Source of the DNA: Endocalyx cinctus
Taxonomy: Eukaryota; Ascomycota; Sordariomycetes; Amphisphaeriales; Apiosporaceae
DNA length: 64,000 nucleotides
NCBI GenBank assembly: GCA_001600455.1
Contig: BCKC01000008.1
Coordinates: 310,001-374,000 of the forward strand
Reading direction: 5' to 3'
Part shown: positions 1 to 11,004 of the stretch, piece after piece
Numbering within the stretch: the stretch's first letter is position 1
How the letters are laid out: each line of letters begins with the position of its first letter
Notes under the pieces: model-generated
Database searches by the model: none
Seen by the model: only the letters and a program-made list of their open reading frames with translations
Told to the model about the DNA's origin: nothing
Program-made: the position numbers and the translations under genes

Positions 1-641
1 GCCTACGGAATATGAAGCACCTTATCATATTCCTTCCGGAATTATGTTGCGTAGATGAGCTCAATGAATGGTCATTTTAAATAGTGCGTGTGTCTAGCTT
101 GGGCGTATCCAGGCGTATTATGCGGTCTTGAAGGAATTGGCAGTGGACGAAAGGAGTAGTTCCTGGTTACGGCTAAGAAGACCAAGGATTGGCGCTTAGC
201 TTTATTTCACATGGATTAGTACATAAGATCGGTCGACCGATTTTTTTCGGGTCATCAAAGAGTTCAGCCTGCATTTGAGCATTTGTGGCGGCTTAGCACC
301 CTCATGCCCGTCTTACTGCATCAAAAGATACGTACAACGCCGTAAGCGGAGATGTTACGATATATGAGAAATTTTCGTACGAAAAGAAAAACGTCTTATT
401 TCGTATCTATGTTCAATGAACGAGTAGTAAATGATATTATGTAGGACAGAAACCTAAAAATCTACATCATTTCTGTAATGTCATATTGATGGGCAGACAC
501 CTACCATTCCTGCTGAATATTTAGGGTTTCTTATTTACTAGTAATAATCGGGTATTCCGATTCCGATACTACAAGCAGTTCTTACGGCTTATCTCTCCTT
601 TTTTTGGCACATTATATACTATTTTAATACCCAAGTACGAT
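1..641. other. Intergenic, left edge and P450 upstream region
   Basis: No coding segment is visible. Bases 228-241 form a perfect 14-bp palindrome, ATCGGTCGACCGAT, containing CGG-N4-CCG, the spacing style used by Zn2Cys6 fungal regulators. A TATA-like stretch lies at 613-618, only 24 bases before the P450 start codon. Confidence 0.5.
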
Positions 642-2405
642 ATGACGTTGGCACCGTCGGTCCTATGTGTAATCATCGCACTCGTTGCTGTTGGTGCTCA
701 CAGATTGTACCAATGGCTTCTCCCAAAACCCCTTGCTGGAATAGCCTACCATAAAGACTCCGTGAAGTCAATTTTTGGTGATGGCCCTGCCATGCTTAGT
801 GAAATTAGCGTCACAAACGAGTTTGGAATATGGTGCGCCAAGCAGGTCGAGCAGATGGGGTCTCCCATCTGCCAGGTTTTCGTGCGACCATTTTCTAAGC
901 CGTGGATACTGCTCTCTGACTTCCGTGAGTCTCAAGCTATCTTGACCAGGCGCAAGGATTTTGATAAGTCTTCATTTATCGCCGACGGCATGGGATGTCT
1001 TGGCGACTTTCACCCACGCTTCAAGACAGACGATAGATTCAAGGCGTCCCGAGCTTGGCTACAGGACCTCATGGCGCCGACGTATCTCTATAACACTATG
1101 GGTCCCGCGATACACGCCAAGGGGCTCAGACTCATCAAGCTATTTGAGGCCAAGATTGAACTTGCCGAAGGGCGACCCTTCAACATAAAGTATGATTTCG
1201 ATAAAACTTCTCTCGATGTCATGATGTGGTTCCTGTTTGGAAAGAACCTGGGACATTCTGCTCTAGAGACCCAGTTGGGTCTCATTACAAGCCTGGACTC
1301 ACAGTCAGTGACGAAACCAAAGGATCGCTCCCAGCCTGTATCATTTCCTGAGGCCAAACTCAACGAGTTCCTACAAATTGCGTACAAGGTACCGCAGGTG
1401 GTAGAGGACACCGTGGTAGCGTGGCTGCCTCGGCTAGCCGTGTGGTGGTGGCAGAAGATGCCATGGTACAAAGCCATCTTTTCTATCAGGGATCGCTACG
1501 TAAAGGAGCAGATATCCAAAGCAGTGAAACATTACTATGCTGGAGAAGTCGAGTCGGGCGTCGAGCATATGGTCATGCGAGAGGTCGCGCAGGCAGAAAA
1601 AGACGGGAGGAACCCTAACTTCGAAGATAGTTATTTGGAAAACGAAGTGAGTCAAAACTTTTACAACTCTTGGTTGTAGTGCTTTCTTTTTAACCATAAT
1701 TAGATCTTCGGAGAAATGATGGCTGGCCATCACACCACGGGTGGCGCCTTGGGCTGGACTAGCAAGTTTTTGACGGCAAATCCTCACGTTCAAGTGGAGC
1801 TCAGGACTGCACTGCACATGGCCCTCCCAGATGCAGTTAACGAGAAGCGGTTCCCAACATTTGACGAGATTAGACAGGCTCGAATTCCATATTTAGATGC
1901 CGTACTGGAAGAAATGCTGCGGCTCACCGCGGTGACAGTCACGCGCGAGACTACTTGTGATACTGAAATCCTGGGTCGTTTTGTGCCCAAGGGAACTCAG
2001 GTGTTCCTTGTCTCGAACGGGCCCGGGTTTTTGTCACCATCTTTCCCCGTAGATGAGTCTCTGCGCAGTTCCACGGCCCAAGATGCCACGGTGAAAAAGT
2101 GGGATGAGACGAAGGACATGAAGCATTTCGATCCGGACCGCTGGCTCGTAGGAAAGGGGGATAAAGATAAGAACTTAGCTGAGTTTGATGCTAATGCTGG
2201 ACCGCAGTTGGGATTTGGACTGGGGACACGTGGCTGTTGGGGCCGCCGCTTAGCGTCGATGGAACTTAGAGTCGTTATCACTCTGTTGGTATGGCATTTT
2301 GAGATGCTTGAAATACCTGAGTCACTTGCTGGATTTGCAGGTTACGACGGAATTTCCCGCAGACCTCAGCGAGTTTTCGTAAACATGAGAAAGTTAGAAA
2401 AGTAA
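642..2405 (+). CDS. Cytochrome P450 monooxygenase
   Basis: Two exons, 642-1646 and 1704-2405, join in phase 0 across a 57-nt GTGAGT...TAG intron and give 568 residues, slightly long for a fungal P450. The N-terminus has a hydrophobic anchor (about residues 6-26) followed by a proline-containing hinge, so the enzyme should sit on the ER membrane. The I-helix oxygen-activation motif AGHHTT is at 342-347, the K-helix ExxR at 405-408, and the heme-binding loop FGLGTRGCWG at 506-515, with Cys513 as heme ligand. All catalytic landmarks are present, so the enzyme looks functional. It is the leftmost gene of a group of tailoring enzymes and probably hydroxylates a secondary metabolite; the substrate and the CYP family cannot be read from the sequence. 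Confidence 0.93.
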
Positions 2406-3244
2406 GCTGAATTTCAGCTAGAATAAGAAACAAAATACTAACATGTAAGTTGGGGTCTACGGGCCAAGTTTCCTCAATGAAAGAGGAGGCGCGAGGTCAG
2501 GGGCGGACTTAATATCCCCGATCCTAGGCTCTATCATAGTACTTGCTAGCAGGATAACAGTCAAAATGGCAGCTTTCTAACTGATTGCCCAACCTACGCC
2601 TATTTAGGCTATTGCTTTGTGATTTGTAAGATTTCTCAAAAGCCACCGATTCCTTAATAATGCAAGGCGAGTGAAAAAAAACGATGGGTCAATCCTTTTC
2701 AGCTTGGCGCTACATTCGTATGCGATTGGATAGAATTACTGAAAGGTCTCGTTACACGCAATCTCTTCCATGTATACATACAGCCTTTCCTTGACCATCA
2801 TAGTGGTAGGATCTACTCGTACAATGTCATAATATCGGTGAGAAACCCCGACCAATCAGTCCCGTACCGTAAACGAGGGATGATGTGTCTTATAATGCAA
2901 CAAGCCGGTCAGCATGAGCCGGATTTAAACATTCGGATTTACGGTATTATGGTTTCACAATGACACTCCTTTTCAGTATTGAGTCCAGCTGTATGTGTAC
3001 ACAGATTGGTGACATCATGCAGCACTGCCATTGGTAGCATTTACTTGTGTATCAAGTACATAAGGCAATTCGGAGTACCTTTCACTACCGACATTTCTAT
3101 GTGGCTTGGCATAGTAAAATCTATGTATATTTAATGGTATCTCTGCTGGCTAAAATACTCACTGACCTTTTGAGATAATTCATTCATAGTTTTCTGCATT
3201 CGTAACATAAACAATACGTTTTATATCCTTTTCCCAGCTTGAAG
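2406..3244. other. Intergenic between P450 and SnoaL-like gene
   Basis: AT-rich, with no supported coding sequence. A short direct repeat of CCGG separated by ten bases lies near 2905-2922. This stretch holds the 3' end of the P450 transcript and the promoter of the next gene. Confidence 0.4.
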
Positions 3245-4077
3245 ATGTCTAACAATTCCTACAACGTCGAGTCCTTCCTCCTAGACAGGGCTAATATCCA
3301 TGACACTGTCTTCACTTTGGTAAGAGATGCACTAATACGCCCTAGCAGACCAGATCACTATATACGTGAGGCCTATTCGTGAAACTAAACGACTAACTTC
3401 AAATCACATTGATTATTATAGATGTTCAGTTTTGATCAAGTCGATACACCTGCTCTGGTTGAGTCCGTGTATGCGGAGCAAGTAGACCTTGATTACACCG
3501 CAATTCAAGGGGGTGAGCCCCAAACCCTCCCCAGCGAGACCTGGGCGAAGAGTCTGGAGCCTATTCATAAGGCATTTGAGTGCACGCAGCATGTCGTCCA
3601 GTATGTCATACTCATGATTTCAAACTTTTGGTTCCTTACTCCCTGCGCTCCGCAGGAAGGTTAGGTTTCCTTTTAAGGTACAAGAAATTAACGTAAACAT
3701 AGGGATCTCTTGATCAAGCTCCCACAGCCGGGTTCTTCCACCACGGGGCGGCCAGACAAATGCACGGCCATTTGCATTGGAAATGCTAGTTTCTACCGAC
3801 GAAACTCATCAGGTCTGCCGTGCATCTTGGAGAGACGTAATGGTGTAAGTACACAATGATTCTATATTTCTGGTTTTGCATGTTATGTTATCGAAACATG
3901 CGGGGAAAAGCCGTATTACTTGGAACTTGAAGTTAACTTTGTCAGGGTCGCTACGAATTGGAACTTGTTCGAGTGAAGGAGCTAGAAGCTAAGGGACAAA
4001 ACCCCTGGAGAATCAGCAAGCAGAAGGTGTCTCTGTCGTTCATCGATCTTGGCGCTCCAAAAGAGGAGGCGAAGTAG
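3245..4077 (+). CDS. SnoaL-like (NTF2-fold) protein
   Basis: Four short exons, 3245-3319, 3422-3600, 3703-3844 and 3946-4077, join in frame (phases 0, 2, 0) to a 175-residue protein. Donors GTAAGA, GTATGT and GTAAGT and TAG, TAG and CAG acceptors support the model; no single exon exceeds 60 codons. The layout (early Asp, VYAEQVDLDY strand, TQHVV helix, then GRYELELVRV and WRISK strands) is that of the SnoaL_4/NTF2 family of about 130-180 residues. Members often act as cyclases, dehydratases or isomerases in polyketide and terpenoid pathways. The gene faces the cupin gene tail to tail (201 nt apart), which supports a role in the same pathway. The specific reaction is unknown. Confidence 0.82.
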
Positions 4078-4278
4078 CTAAACGGGACCTTCATTCAAGT
4101 AGAATAAATGCAGCGATAGATTTAGAATCAGTTATAAATCTCTAGGAAGTATACTACTCTAGCTTCTTTAAAATTAAATAAGCATACACAGACAAAATAT
4201 GAAGTCATATTATTAATTTTGTGGAAATATCTTTAGTGAATAACAGACACAAGCAACAGATGTTGTCTTTCACAAAAG

Positions 4279-5470
4279 TTACCCTATATTGGTATTGAAA
4301 CGGCCGGGAAGTGAAACTTCCAGCAGGCTCACATCCGTAGAGCAGTCCGTCAACCAAGTCTTGAGGCCAGGTGGTACGGTGTAAGCGTCCCCCTCGCTCA
4401 GAACCTTCGAATATTGGTTTTCTCCATGAAGTGTACACGATCCGGAGAGGACGACTGGAGTGAGTTGAGGACGTGTCAGCAAATATGAATACCAATTTAG
4501 AAGCCGGCAACAAAACTTTCTCAAAGAACTTACAGGTGAATAAGATGTCTGAATCATGACTTGTCACGGTCACCTGTTGGTCTTGTCCAGTAACCGTAGG
4601 GCGGACAACTAGAACAGAAGCAACTCCTTTCGTACCAGCGCAAACGCCTGTATCGCGAGCTTCAAAGCCTGGTATGCGCCAAGGACCCCACACGGCATCA
4701 TCCATCTTACTATGTACAAACTTCTGGCCGTCCCACTCACGGTCTGGACGGTAGCTTTGGGTCGGTAATTCCATCTTATGGTCGAGAGTGGTGAGGTGCT
4801 CAGCCGGAACGCCTACCTCAACAACCTCGAGACCTTCTGACGACTCGAGCACTCGATGCCGGATTTGCGGCGGCTGGATGACACAGTCACCGGCTTTTAA
4901 GATAAACGGTTTGCCTTGATCCTCGTACACGAGTCGCACCCAGCCAGCGTGGCAGTAGATAAGCTGAAAGCCGATGGTATGATAGTGAACATTATCCGGT
5001 ACGGGCCCGGCATCAGGGATACGAATATGTGACGCGATGATAGCTCCCCCGAGACGCCCCGGAATCAAGTCGCGGTAATGCATTCCCGCGCGACCCACAA
5101 CCCACGGCGCGTTGTCTTTAATTCGGCGTACGAGGAAGGCATGCTGTGTTGGGGGCTGCGACATTGGCGACTCTGCAGGGATGAGCTCGACTCGCGTGCC
5201 CGACGGCGAGATAAGTTCGCGCGCCTGAGATGGAGAGTCCGGCTCGGCAGTGTATAATAGGCGGATTACTCCATGGCCTGTAGTGATGGGGGCTGATTTG
5301 TCTAGACGCATGCGTAGACCATGCCCGGAGAGTAAAGCAATTTGCGGGTCATCGGCGGGGTAGATCTCGTCCATGCGGAACTCTAGACCGGACGTCGTAG
5401 ATGTCCAAAATTCCACATCTTCAGCGATGCCCTTTGATGGAATTAGGATCTCAGCCGACTCAATCTTCAT
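4279..5470 (-). CDS. VOC-like plus bicupin fusion protein
   Basis: Two exons, 4534-5470 and 4279-4454, are joined across a 79-nt GTAAGT...CAG intron in phase 1, giving 370 residues. Reading through the donor instead gives a longer, non-homologous tail ending at 4205, which I reject. Residues 1-110 resemble one half of a VOC/glyoxalase fold. The first cupin barrel follows, with the metal-site pattern HYH (about residue 163), a glycine-rich turn KAGDCVIQPP and a later RHRV histidine. A second cupin half (LSGSCTLHGE...EGDAYTVPPG) is completed only by exon 2. Cupins bind Fe, Mn or Zn and include dioxygenases, isomerases and epimerases. The substrate is unknown; the position between the SnoaL-like and beta-propeller genes suggests a biosynthetic role. 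Confidence 0.83.
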
Positions 5471-6150
5471 CGTGGGTCCTGGTCAGCTTTCTTGTTTTTT
5501 TTTTTCCCGGTCTCGATGGTCAATAGACATCATTGGTGATAAAATAACTCGTTCTCAAATGGCTTTTGGAAGAGGGGCGGCGGCCAGTCGGACCTAAGCC
5601 GAAAGATAGGACACATTAGCTTCCGCATTTAGCCATTTCATTACAACTTTAATATACCTACCTACCCTTAAAGGGGGTGAGTTGGGATCACGATAGCAAA
5701 TCGGAGCGATTCCCTTAGTGGAGTCATTAGAATACTGGTAGGTAGAGGCGAGTGAAATATCGTATTCCACTTGGAACTTTCACTCCTCTCAAGTATCGAG
5801 GAATGTAATCAATATAATATTTCTGGCCTTTTCTCCGGAAAAGAAAAAAAAACTCAGTAATAATTATACCCCTGGCTGATCAATGCCACCTCAGCTCACC
5901 TAGGACTCACCTGTGGTTTAGGTTACATGAAGCGGCAGCGGCTTAAACTTATGCACGATAAAGGAAATTGCTGAGGGCAACTTTCGGGTGTGATAATGAA
6001 CTATGATATTATATAAATTTGTTTCGGAAACTATGATTCCTTAGGTAATCCTCTAACGCCCTGAGACTAAAATTCTAATAAAAAACAAAGAAAAGAAATT
6101 AATAGCGAACCCAAATTACAGTCGCAAATCCGTAGCCTCAATTCTTATCC
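5471..6150. other. Intergenic upstream of the cupin gene
   Basis: No coding segment. It contains an inverted CGG-N7-CCG element at 5589-5601 (TCGGACCTAAGCCGA), about 120 bases upstream of the cupin start codon, and a homopolymer T/C tract at 5493-5508. Confidence 0.4.
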
Positions 6151-7347
6151 CTATCCAATCAAGCTCCTAGTATCAACAGCAACTATCTTGGCAGGTTCAA
6201 CGACCGTTCCATTGACAGGAGCGATAGTACCACCGTTTGTGGTTATGTAAAGAGTGTCACGGTCCCACGGAGTTCTTCCAAATTGAACTGCAGTATCACC
6301 AGCCACAGTTAGCTGGCCGGGTGATCCAACCACCACACGCGCCCCGCCGTCTCGATCAATGAAGATCAGCATGTTGTCAATATGTGTGCAGACCCAGATG
6401 TTCCCATCTCTATCAATAATGAAATCATCAACTGCTAGAGCCAGGGATGACAAGTCAGCCACTAGCTGTACCGGGCTGCCTTTGATAGGAATTCCACGAT
6501 TGTCGACGGGAACACGGTATAGAGTCGCAAAATCGGAGTTAGAGAAATATAAGAAGTTGCCGTCGGGGCTAATTTTGACGCCGTTGGCAGCAAAGCCAGA
6601 TCCACCTGTCGGTCTTGGTTGGGTCTCAGTTACGTCCAGGACGATTTGACTGGCTCCTGTGACCAGGTCAACGTGCCAGAGTAAACCGCGGCCATTGTCG
6701 GCGATAATGACAGCATCGGCACCAGGGATCGACGTGACACCGTTTAGGATCCCTGCAGCGGGAATGCTGGCAATTTTCTTAACCTGCACCTTAGGTAGTG
6801 CCGGAAGTGGGGATACGCGGCTCTTGGGATAAACAGAGTGTGACTGCTTGGAGCTCACACGAACCTCCCATACTGCCATAGACCCGTTAACTGCCCCATC
6901 TTGTGGAGCCGCACCGTGTTTGAAGCGGCCCCCACTAACAATGTACACTTCATCGTCTGGAGTTTTATGACTTTTAAGCTCGACTTCGGAAATTCCTAGC
7001 ACGGCAGTGTATTCAACAGACCGAAATCCACCCTCCGGGTCCATACCCTGATTGAAATTGTATAGCATGGAAAAACGCCTATTGGATGCCGAGTAAGGTT
7101 GTTGAAGAATGTACAACGCGCCGATGGGCTCAAAAAGTGTCGTTATTAGATCTCCATTGGGACGGACGGCTATGTTTTCGAAGAAAGTCTCATTGGTTTT
7201 GAGTTGCGCAATAGTTTCTGCTGGCAATGGGAGACTTCCATTCTGATGATGCGGATGCTTGGAAGTAAAAGAATCTGATATAGGAGTCCCTAGGGTAAAA
7301 GAGGGTAAAAGAGCCACGAGAGCTGCAAGAAATTTTCTAGAGAGCAT
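6151..7347 (-). CDS. Secreted SMP-30/NHL-like beta-propeller protein
   Basis: An intronless 398-residue protein. Residues 1-20 (MLSRKFLAALVALLPSFTLG) are a clear signal peptide with a small-residue cleavage site. The rest has repeated propeller-type strands: ENIAVRPNGDLITT near 57, NGVTSIPGADAVIIADN near 200, GVKISPDGNFLYFSNS near 252 and DDFIIDRDGNIWVCTH near 300. Several N-glycosylation sequons are present. The family is the fungal SMP-30/gluconolactonase-like six-bladed propeller group. From memory, the hetero-Diels-Alderases of tropolone sesquiterpenoid clusters (AsR5, EupF) are secreted proteins of similar size that may belong here, so a lactonase or a pericyclase role is possible. The gene is tandem with the cupin gene and about 1.4 kb from the divergent SDR. 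Confidence 0.85.
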   Translation of the reverse strand: MLSRKFLAALVALLPSFTLGTPISDSFTSKHPHHQNGSLPLPAETIAQLKTNETFFENIAVRPNGDLITTLFEPIGALYILQQPYSASNRRFSMLYNFNQGMDPEGGFRSVEYTAVLGISEVELKSHKTPDDEVYIVSGGRFKHGAAPQDGAVNGSMAVWEVRVSSKQSHSVYPKSRVSPLPALPKVQVKKIASIPAAGILNGVTSIPGADAVIIADNGRGLLWHVDLVTGASQIVLDVTETQPRPTGGSGFAANGVKISPDGNFLYFSNSDFATLYRVPVDNRGIPIKGSPVQLVADLSSLALAVDDFIIDRDGNIWVCTHIDNMLIFIDRDGGARVVVGSPGQLTVAGDTAVQFGRTPWDRDTLYITTNGGTIAPVNGTVVEPAKIVAVDTRSLIG

Positions 7348-8763
7348 TTTCTACGAGTCGAAGAAGCAATGATTCTTAAGGATAAGGTACAGACAATACA
7401 CCCATTTAACATCATTATGATCAAGCGATAGGATCCTTTATATGGCGCCGATTAACACTTCTATACTCTCAATCGGAATTCCAGCTAGGGGAAAAAAAGC
7501 AACACATATTGATAGTACAATAACCTGAACATCTTGGTCCTACCGAGTCTGAGTCTGAGTCCAATTTTAGCACAACGATAGTTTATCTATAACTTCACAC
7601 CGATGGCGGCGGCATATTGAGATCAGTTGTTGTAAAAACTTGGCTGTGTAGTCAGTTGAATAAGCCTCCACTAGTACAATTCTAAACATATGTGTATTCG
7701 GTATCACGAAGTCAAATGAAAGGAGACTATTATCGGGACGAGTATAGTGGAGGTAAATTTATAAAAATAACTTCTAATGAGTAGCAAATTCTTACCAAGA
7801 CCAGCGAAGGACAGAGTATGTTCCTTGCAGTGTAGCGTGATAACATGTCTCAGCGGCGGAAGTCGTGATGATATTTCTATGAATCAGAAACCCAAATTAG
7901 ACTCTACACTAGGATCCGAGGTGAGTGTTCAGCCTCCATATGAGATCTCAGCCTTCATATGAACTCTCAGCATCCACTTGAGCTGGAATTTCTTGTCGAA
8001 TGAAATTTGGAGTCGAATTTTAACCAAAGAAAAAAAGAAAAGAAAATCATGTCTCACGGGTAACTAGGGTTACTAGGTAACGTGGCGTTGGCACGATTTA
8101 CATTTTCTTTTCATTCCTTCTAACCAGGGTGACATTAACTGCGGACGGACTCAAGCATGAGCTGAAATGAGAATCCTACCGTATATGATTATGAGTAATT
8201 TACGCCTGATACAACATCATTTAGGCAAGGAGCAATCTACGCATAACTAACGATGTCCGCCGTCTTACTGATATGAGCTTACATCCAAAGAGGTACCTTT
8301 TACATTTCTGCCTACAGATCAGGGTCGTCAGCGTACCACAAACCAAGATATGGAGGTGTGTGAGACAGCGCCAATGCGGGACAGCTGACACGCAGGTCCA
8401 GAGCCAATCGGACTTAAGTCTTTCAGGCCGTGAGGGAGAATAATCCGACAAATTCTTCGAAATATAGCTGATTGCCCACTTTCCGGGTGTCTGCATATTT
8501 CCTTCTACTCCCGCTGAACATTCCCGCCTACCTGAAATATGTGCAAATCCTTTCGAACTTCAGGTGAGTAATCTTAGATATTTAAGCAAGCCTCGGACAA
8601 ATGTCAGTCACATTTTCCCCGACTCTTTTTTTGTCTAATTGACAATTAGCTACTCGGTAAGCTCTTCAACATTTTCTTCAAGCAATTAAAGCAAGTACAT
8701 TCAAATAGGTTCGAGTGGCTCGAGAAAATCTACTAGATATTATTCTAGAACGATAGCGAAATC
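7348..8763. other. Divergent intergenic region, beta-propeller / SDR
   Basis: 1.4 kb without a supported gene. Short frames at 7777-7962 (+) and 8221-8496 (-) have no coding character. It contains the 19-bp tandem repeat at 7929-7985. Both flanking genes are transcribed outward, so the promoters of each lie here. Confidence 0.45.
7929..7985. repeat. Three-copy 19-bp degenerate tandem repeat
   Basis: Units start at 7929, 7948 and 7967 with an exact 19-bp period: TCAGCCTCCATATGAGATC, TCAGCCTTCATATGAACTC, TCAGCATCCACTTGAGCTG. The first two contain the palindrome CATATG. The array lies between two divergent genes, so it might be a regulator-binding array; that is inference. Confidence 0.8.
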
Positions 8764-9744
8764 ATGTCGCTCACTCGGTCCGTTATTGTCACCGGTGGAA
8801 CGGCCAATTTAGGCTATTACACTGCGCTTAACATCGCCAAAAGCCGTCCTGACTGCAAGATCATCATAGCTTCACGCACAAATAGCGACCGTGCAGCCGA
8901 GAAAATCAACAAGCAATTGCGTCAGGAGAATGTCGTATTTGTACCGCTAGATCTCTCCGACCTCAGCAGCGTACGAAATTTCGCTGCAAATTGGGATCAG
9001 GATGCCGCAAAGTACCCTCCCATCCAGGCCCTGGTACTCAACGCCGGTCTACAGTTTCCTGGAGGGCTCGCCACCACGTCGGATGGACTTGAAAAGACCT
9101 TCGCCATCGGTCACGTCGGACATGCACTCCTTTTCCACCTCCTCTGCAGACATATGAGCATTGGATCGCGCGTTGTCATCACGACTAGTGGTCTGCACGA
9201 CCCTGAACAGCCATGCATGCCAGGCATGCCACCTCCACTCTTCACTTCGGCTGAAGCATCAGCACATCCTCCTGCATCCGATATCGACATGCCGGGGCGT
9301 CAGCGGTACTCCACTGTCAAATTGATCAACGTGTTATGGATGTACGCACTAGTGCGACGCCTCGCTGAACGCGCTCCGGATCGTCGCATCGCCGTCAACG
9401 CTTTTGACCCGGGTCTCATGCCGGGCACCGGACTGGCACGTGATTCGCCCAAGTTTGAGCGGTTCATGTGGAATAATGTGCTGCCGCGCTTGATCCCAAT
9501 CATACGTGCCGCCGTAATGAAGAATGTCCACAGTCCCGCCGACTCTGGTTCCAACCAGGCCAAGCTGGCTGTCGGTTCTGAGATCGAGGGAGTCACAGGA
9601 AAATATTTTATGACCTTGCAAGAAGAGAAGTCAAGCAAGGAAAGCTACGACGAGCGCAAACAAGAAGAGGTGTGGAAATGGACGATTGACTACCTTACGA
9701 AGGGAAATGAGGCAGAGAAAGCACGTTTCGAAGCGTTTGAGTGA
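8764..9744 (+). CDS. Short-chain dehydrogenase/reductase
   Basis: An intronless 326-residue NAD(P)-dependent oxidoreductase of the SDR family. The Rossmann nucleotide-binding motif TGGTANLG is at residues 10-17, the NAG structural motif at 93-95, the catalytic Ser in ITTSG near 141-142, and the active-site YSTVK at 182-186. A long insertion rich in Pro (about residues 145-178) separates Ser and Tyr, as in fungal reductases related to protochlorophyllide and retinol dehydrogenases. SRT after the second strand (residues 38-40) favours NADPH. No signal peptide is present. It probably reduces a ketone or oxidises an alcohol on the product of the surrounding tailoring cluster; the substrate is not known. 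Confidence 0.92.
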   Translation: MSLTRSVIVTGGTANLGYYTALNIAKSRPDCKIIIASRTNSDRAAEKINKQLRQENVVFVPLDLSDLSSVRNFAANWDQDAAKYPPIQALVLNAGLQFPGGLATTSDGLEKTFAIGHVGHALLFHLLCRHMSIGSRVVITTSGLHDPEQPCMPGMPPPLFTSAEASAHPPASDIDMPGRQRYSTVKLINVLWMYALVRRLAERAPDRRIAVNAFDPGLMPGTGLARDSPKFERFMWNNVLPRLIPIIRAAVMKNVHSPADSGSNQAKLAVGSEIEGVTGKYFMTLQEEKSSKESYDERKQEEVWKWTIDYLTKGNEAEKARFEAFE

Positions 9745-11004
9745 TCTAGTCTTAGGTTTTTCTATTCATTCCCAGCATCTCGCTGCGGACTTTCTTTTTG
9801 TTACTTTTCATAACTGTTTTGACTTTTATTCTAATTGATGTAATACCAATCAAATGGGTGCGTAGCACTTTTTCATCGCTAATCCGCGACCCCCTTAAAT
9901 TTTATAGACTCTTTCCGTCATGGAAATGCAAAATTATGTACACATTCATGAATCCAAGCTAATATCCTGTATTATTCTCCAATGATATTGTGACGGGCTG
10001 TTTTTCGTCTTTTGAAAAATGAAGTATTTTTGGCTGCGAAGATATCAAATAGTCAGGTACTAAAGCCCACCCTATTCTTTCATCTAGAACCTCTTCCCGT
10101 GGAATTCTAGATTAGAAAACTTGGATACATACACCTATTCCCCTTGTATAATCCGTGGGAGATGACGGGAAAATCTTTTGTCTATCAGATGATAGTGAAT
10201 TCCTTCCGGAGGATCGTGGATGGAAAAATTTGATAGTCTATCATGGCTTGACTCTAGTTAGGAGAAGCTGAGTTCGAAAATCCGGCCGAGGCGGCATTGT
10301 GTGAGTAATTCGTGAGCTTCGAAAATATTTAGGGCGCAGGACAAATAAGTCCTGAGAAATGTAATTAATAGGATTCTAGAAACGGGAAAAATGGGATCCA
10401 TACCTTTCTAAATATAGCCTAGTCATGCGTATTACCCATTGTTCGGAGTCAACCAGCTCCCTGGGCTTCAAATCCTCCTTCAGCTGCCTGTTCGAGGCTT
10501 CAGGGCTATAATCCCATAAGTATCCCTGGATTACCATGTGGCCATGTAGTTCATGTTCCTGTCCCGCCCTGGTGGGAACGCATTGCTTGCGGCTGATGCT
10601 AAGCAAAAAGGCTTAGCCAGGGATAACAGAAGCTATCTCAGATGTTGGAAACTCACGTGTTATCCGCCACTCAGTCACGTATATAACGTAATAAAGCTTA
10701 AATTCTATAATTAAATACCAAAATAACATAATCATTTCGCCTGTTATCTACACCTAAGAAACTAAGACATGAGGCAGCCGTAGAAATCTTACGACCGGAA
10801 ATAGCTACGAGGCATAGCAATATTCGATGAGGACCTTGTGACTATGTCTCGTATTCATGCGAGGGGCTGAGTAGAGCCCAGGAGGAAGGTCCTTCGAAGT
10901 AATATAAAGTCTCGACGTCGATCCCTTTGAGTTTTCGTGGAATTCATCTATAGCATCCTCATCATCTACTAACTCCACAATCTTTACTACATACGACGAT
11001 TTCA
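9745..11004. other. Intergenic between SDR and BBE-type oxidase
   Basis: 1.26 kb. The only coding-like stretch is a short minus-strand frame at 10376-10606, listed separately as a possible relic. The remainder is AT-rich and holds the promoter of the FAD oxidase. Confidence 0.4.
10376..10606 (-). other. Possible short coding relic, unidentified
   Basis: A 76-codon open frame with protein-like composition (segments such as GYLWDYSPEASN and RMTRLYLERYG). No start context, splice sites or neighbouring exons could be assembled and I do not recognise a family. It may be a decayed gene fragment or chance. Confidence 0.2.

Noticed and set aside
4205..4533. Read-through C-terminus of the cupin protein
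   Set aside because: Runs through a GTAAGT...CAG intron; splicing restores the second cupin barrel and ends at 4279.
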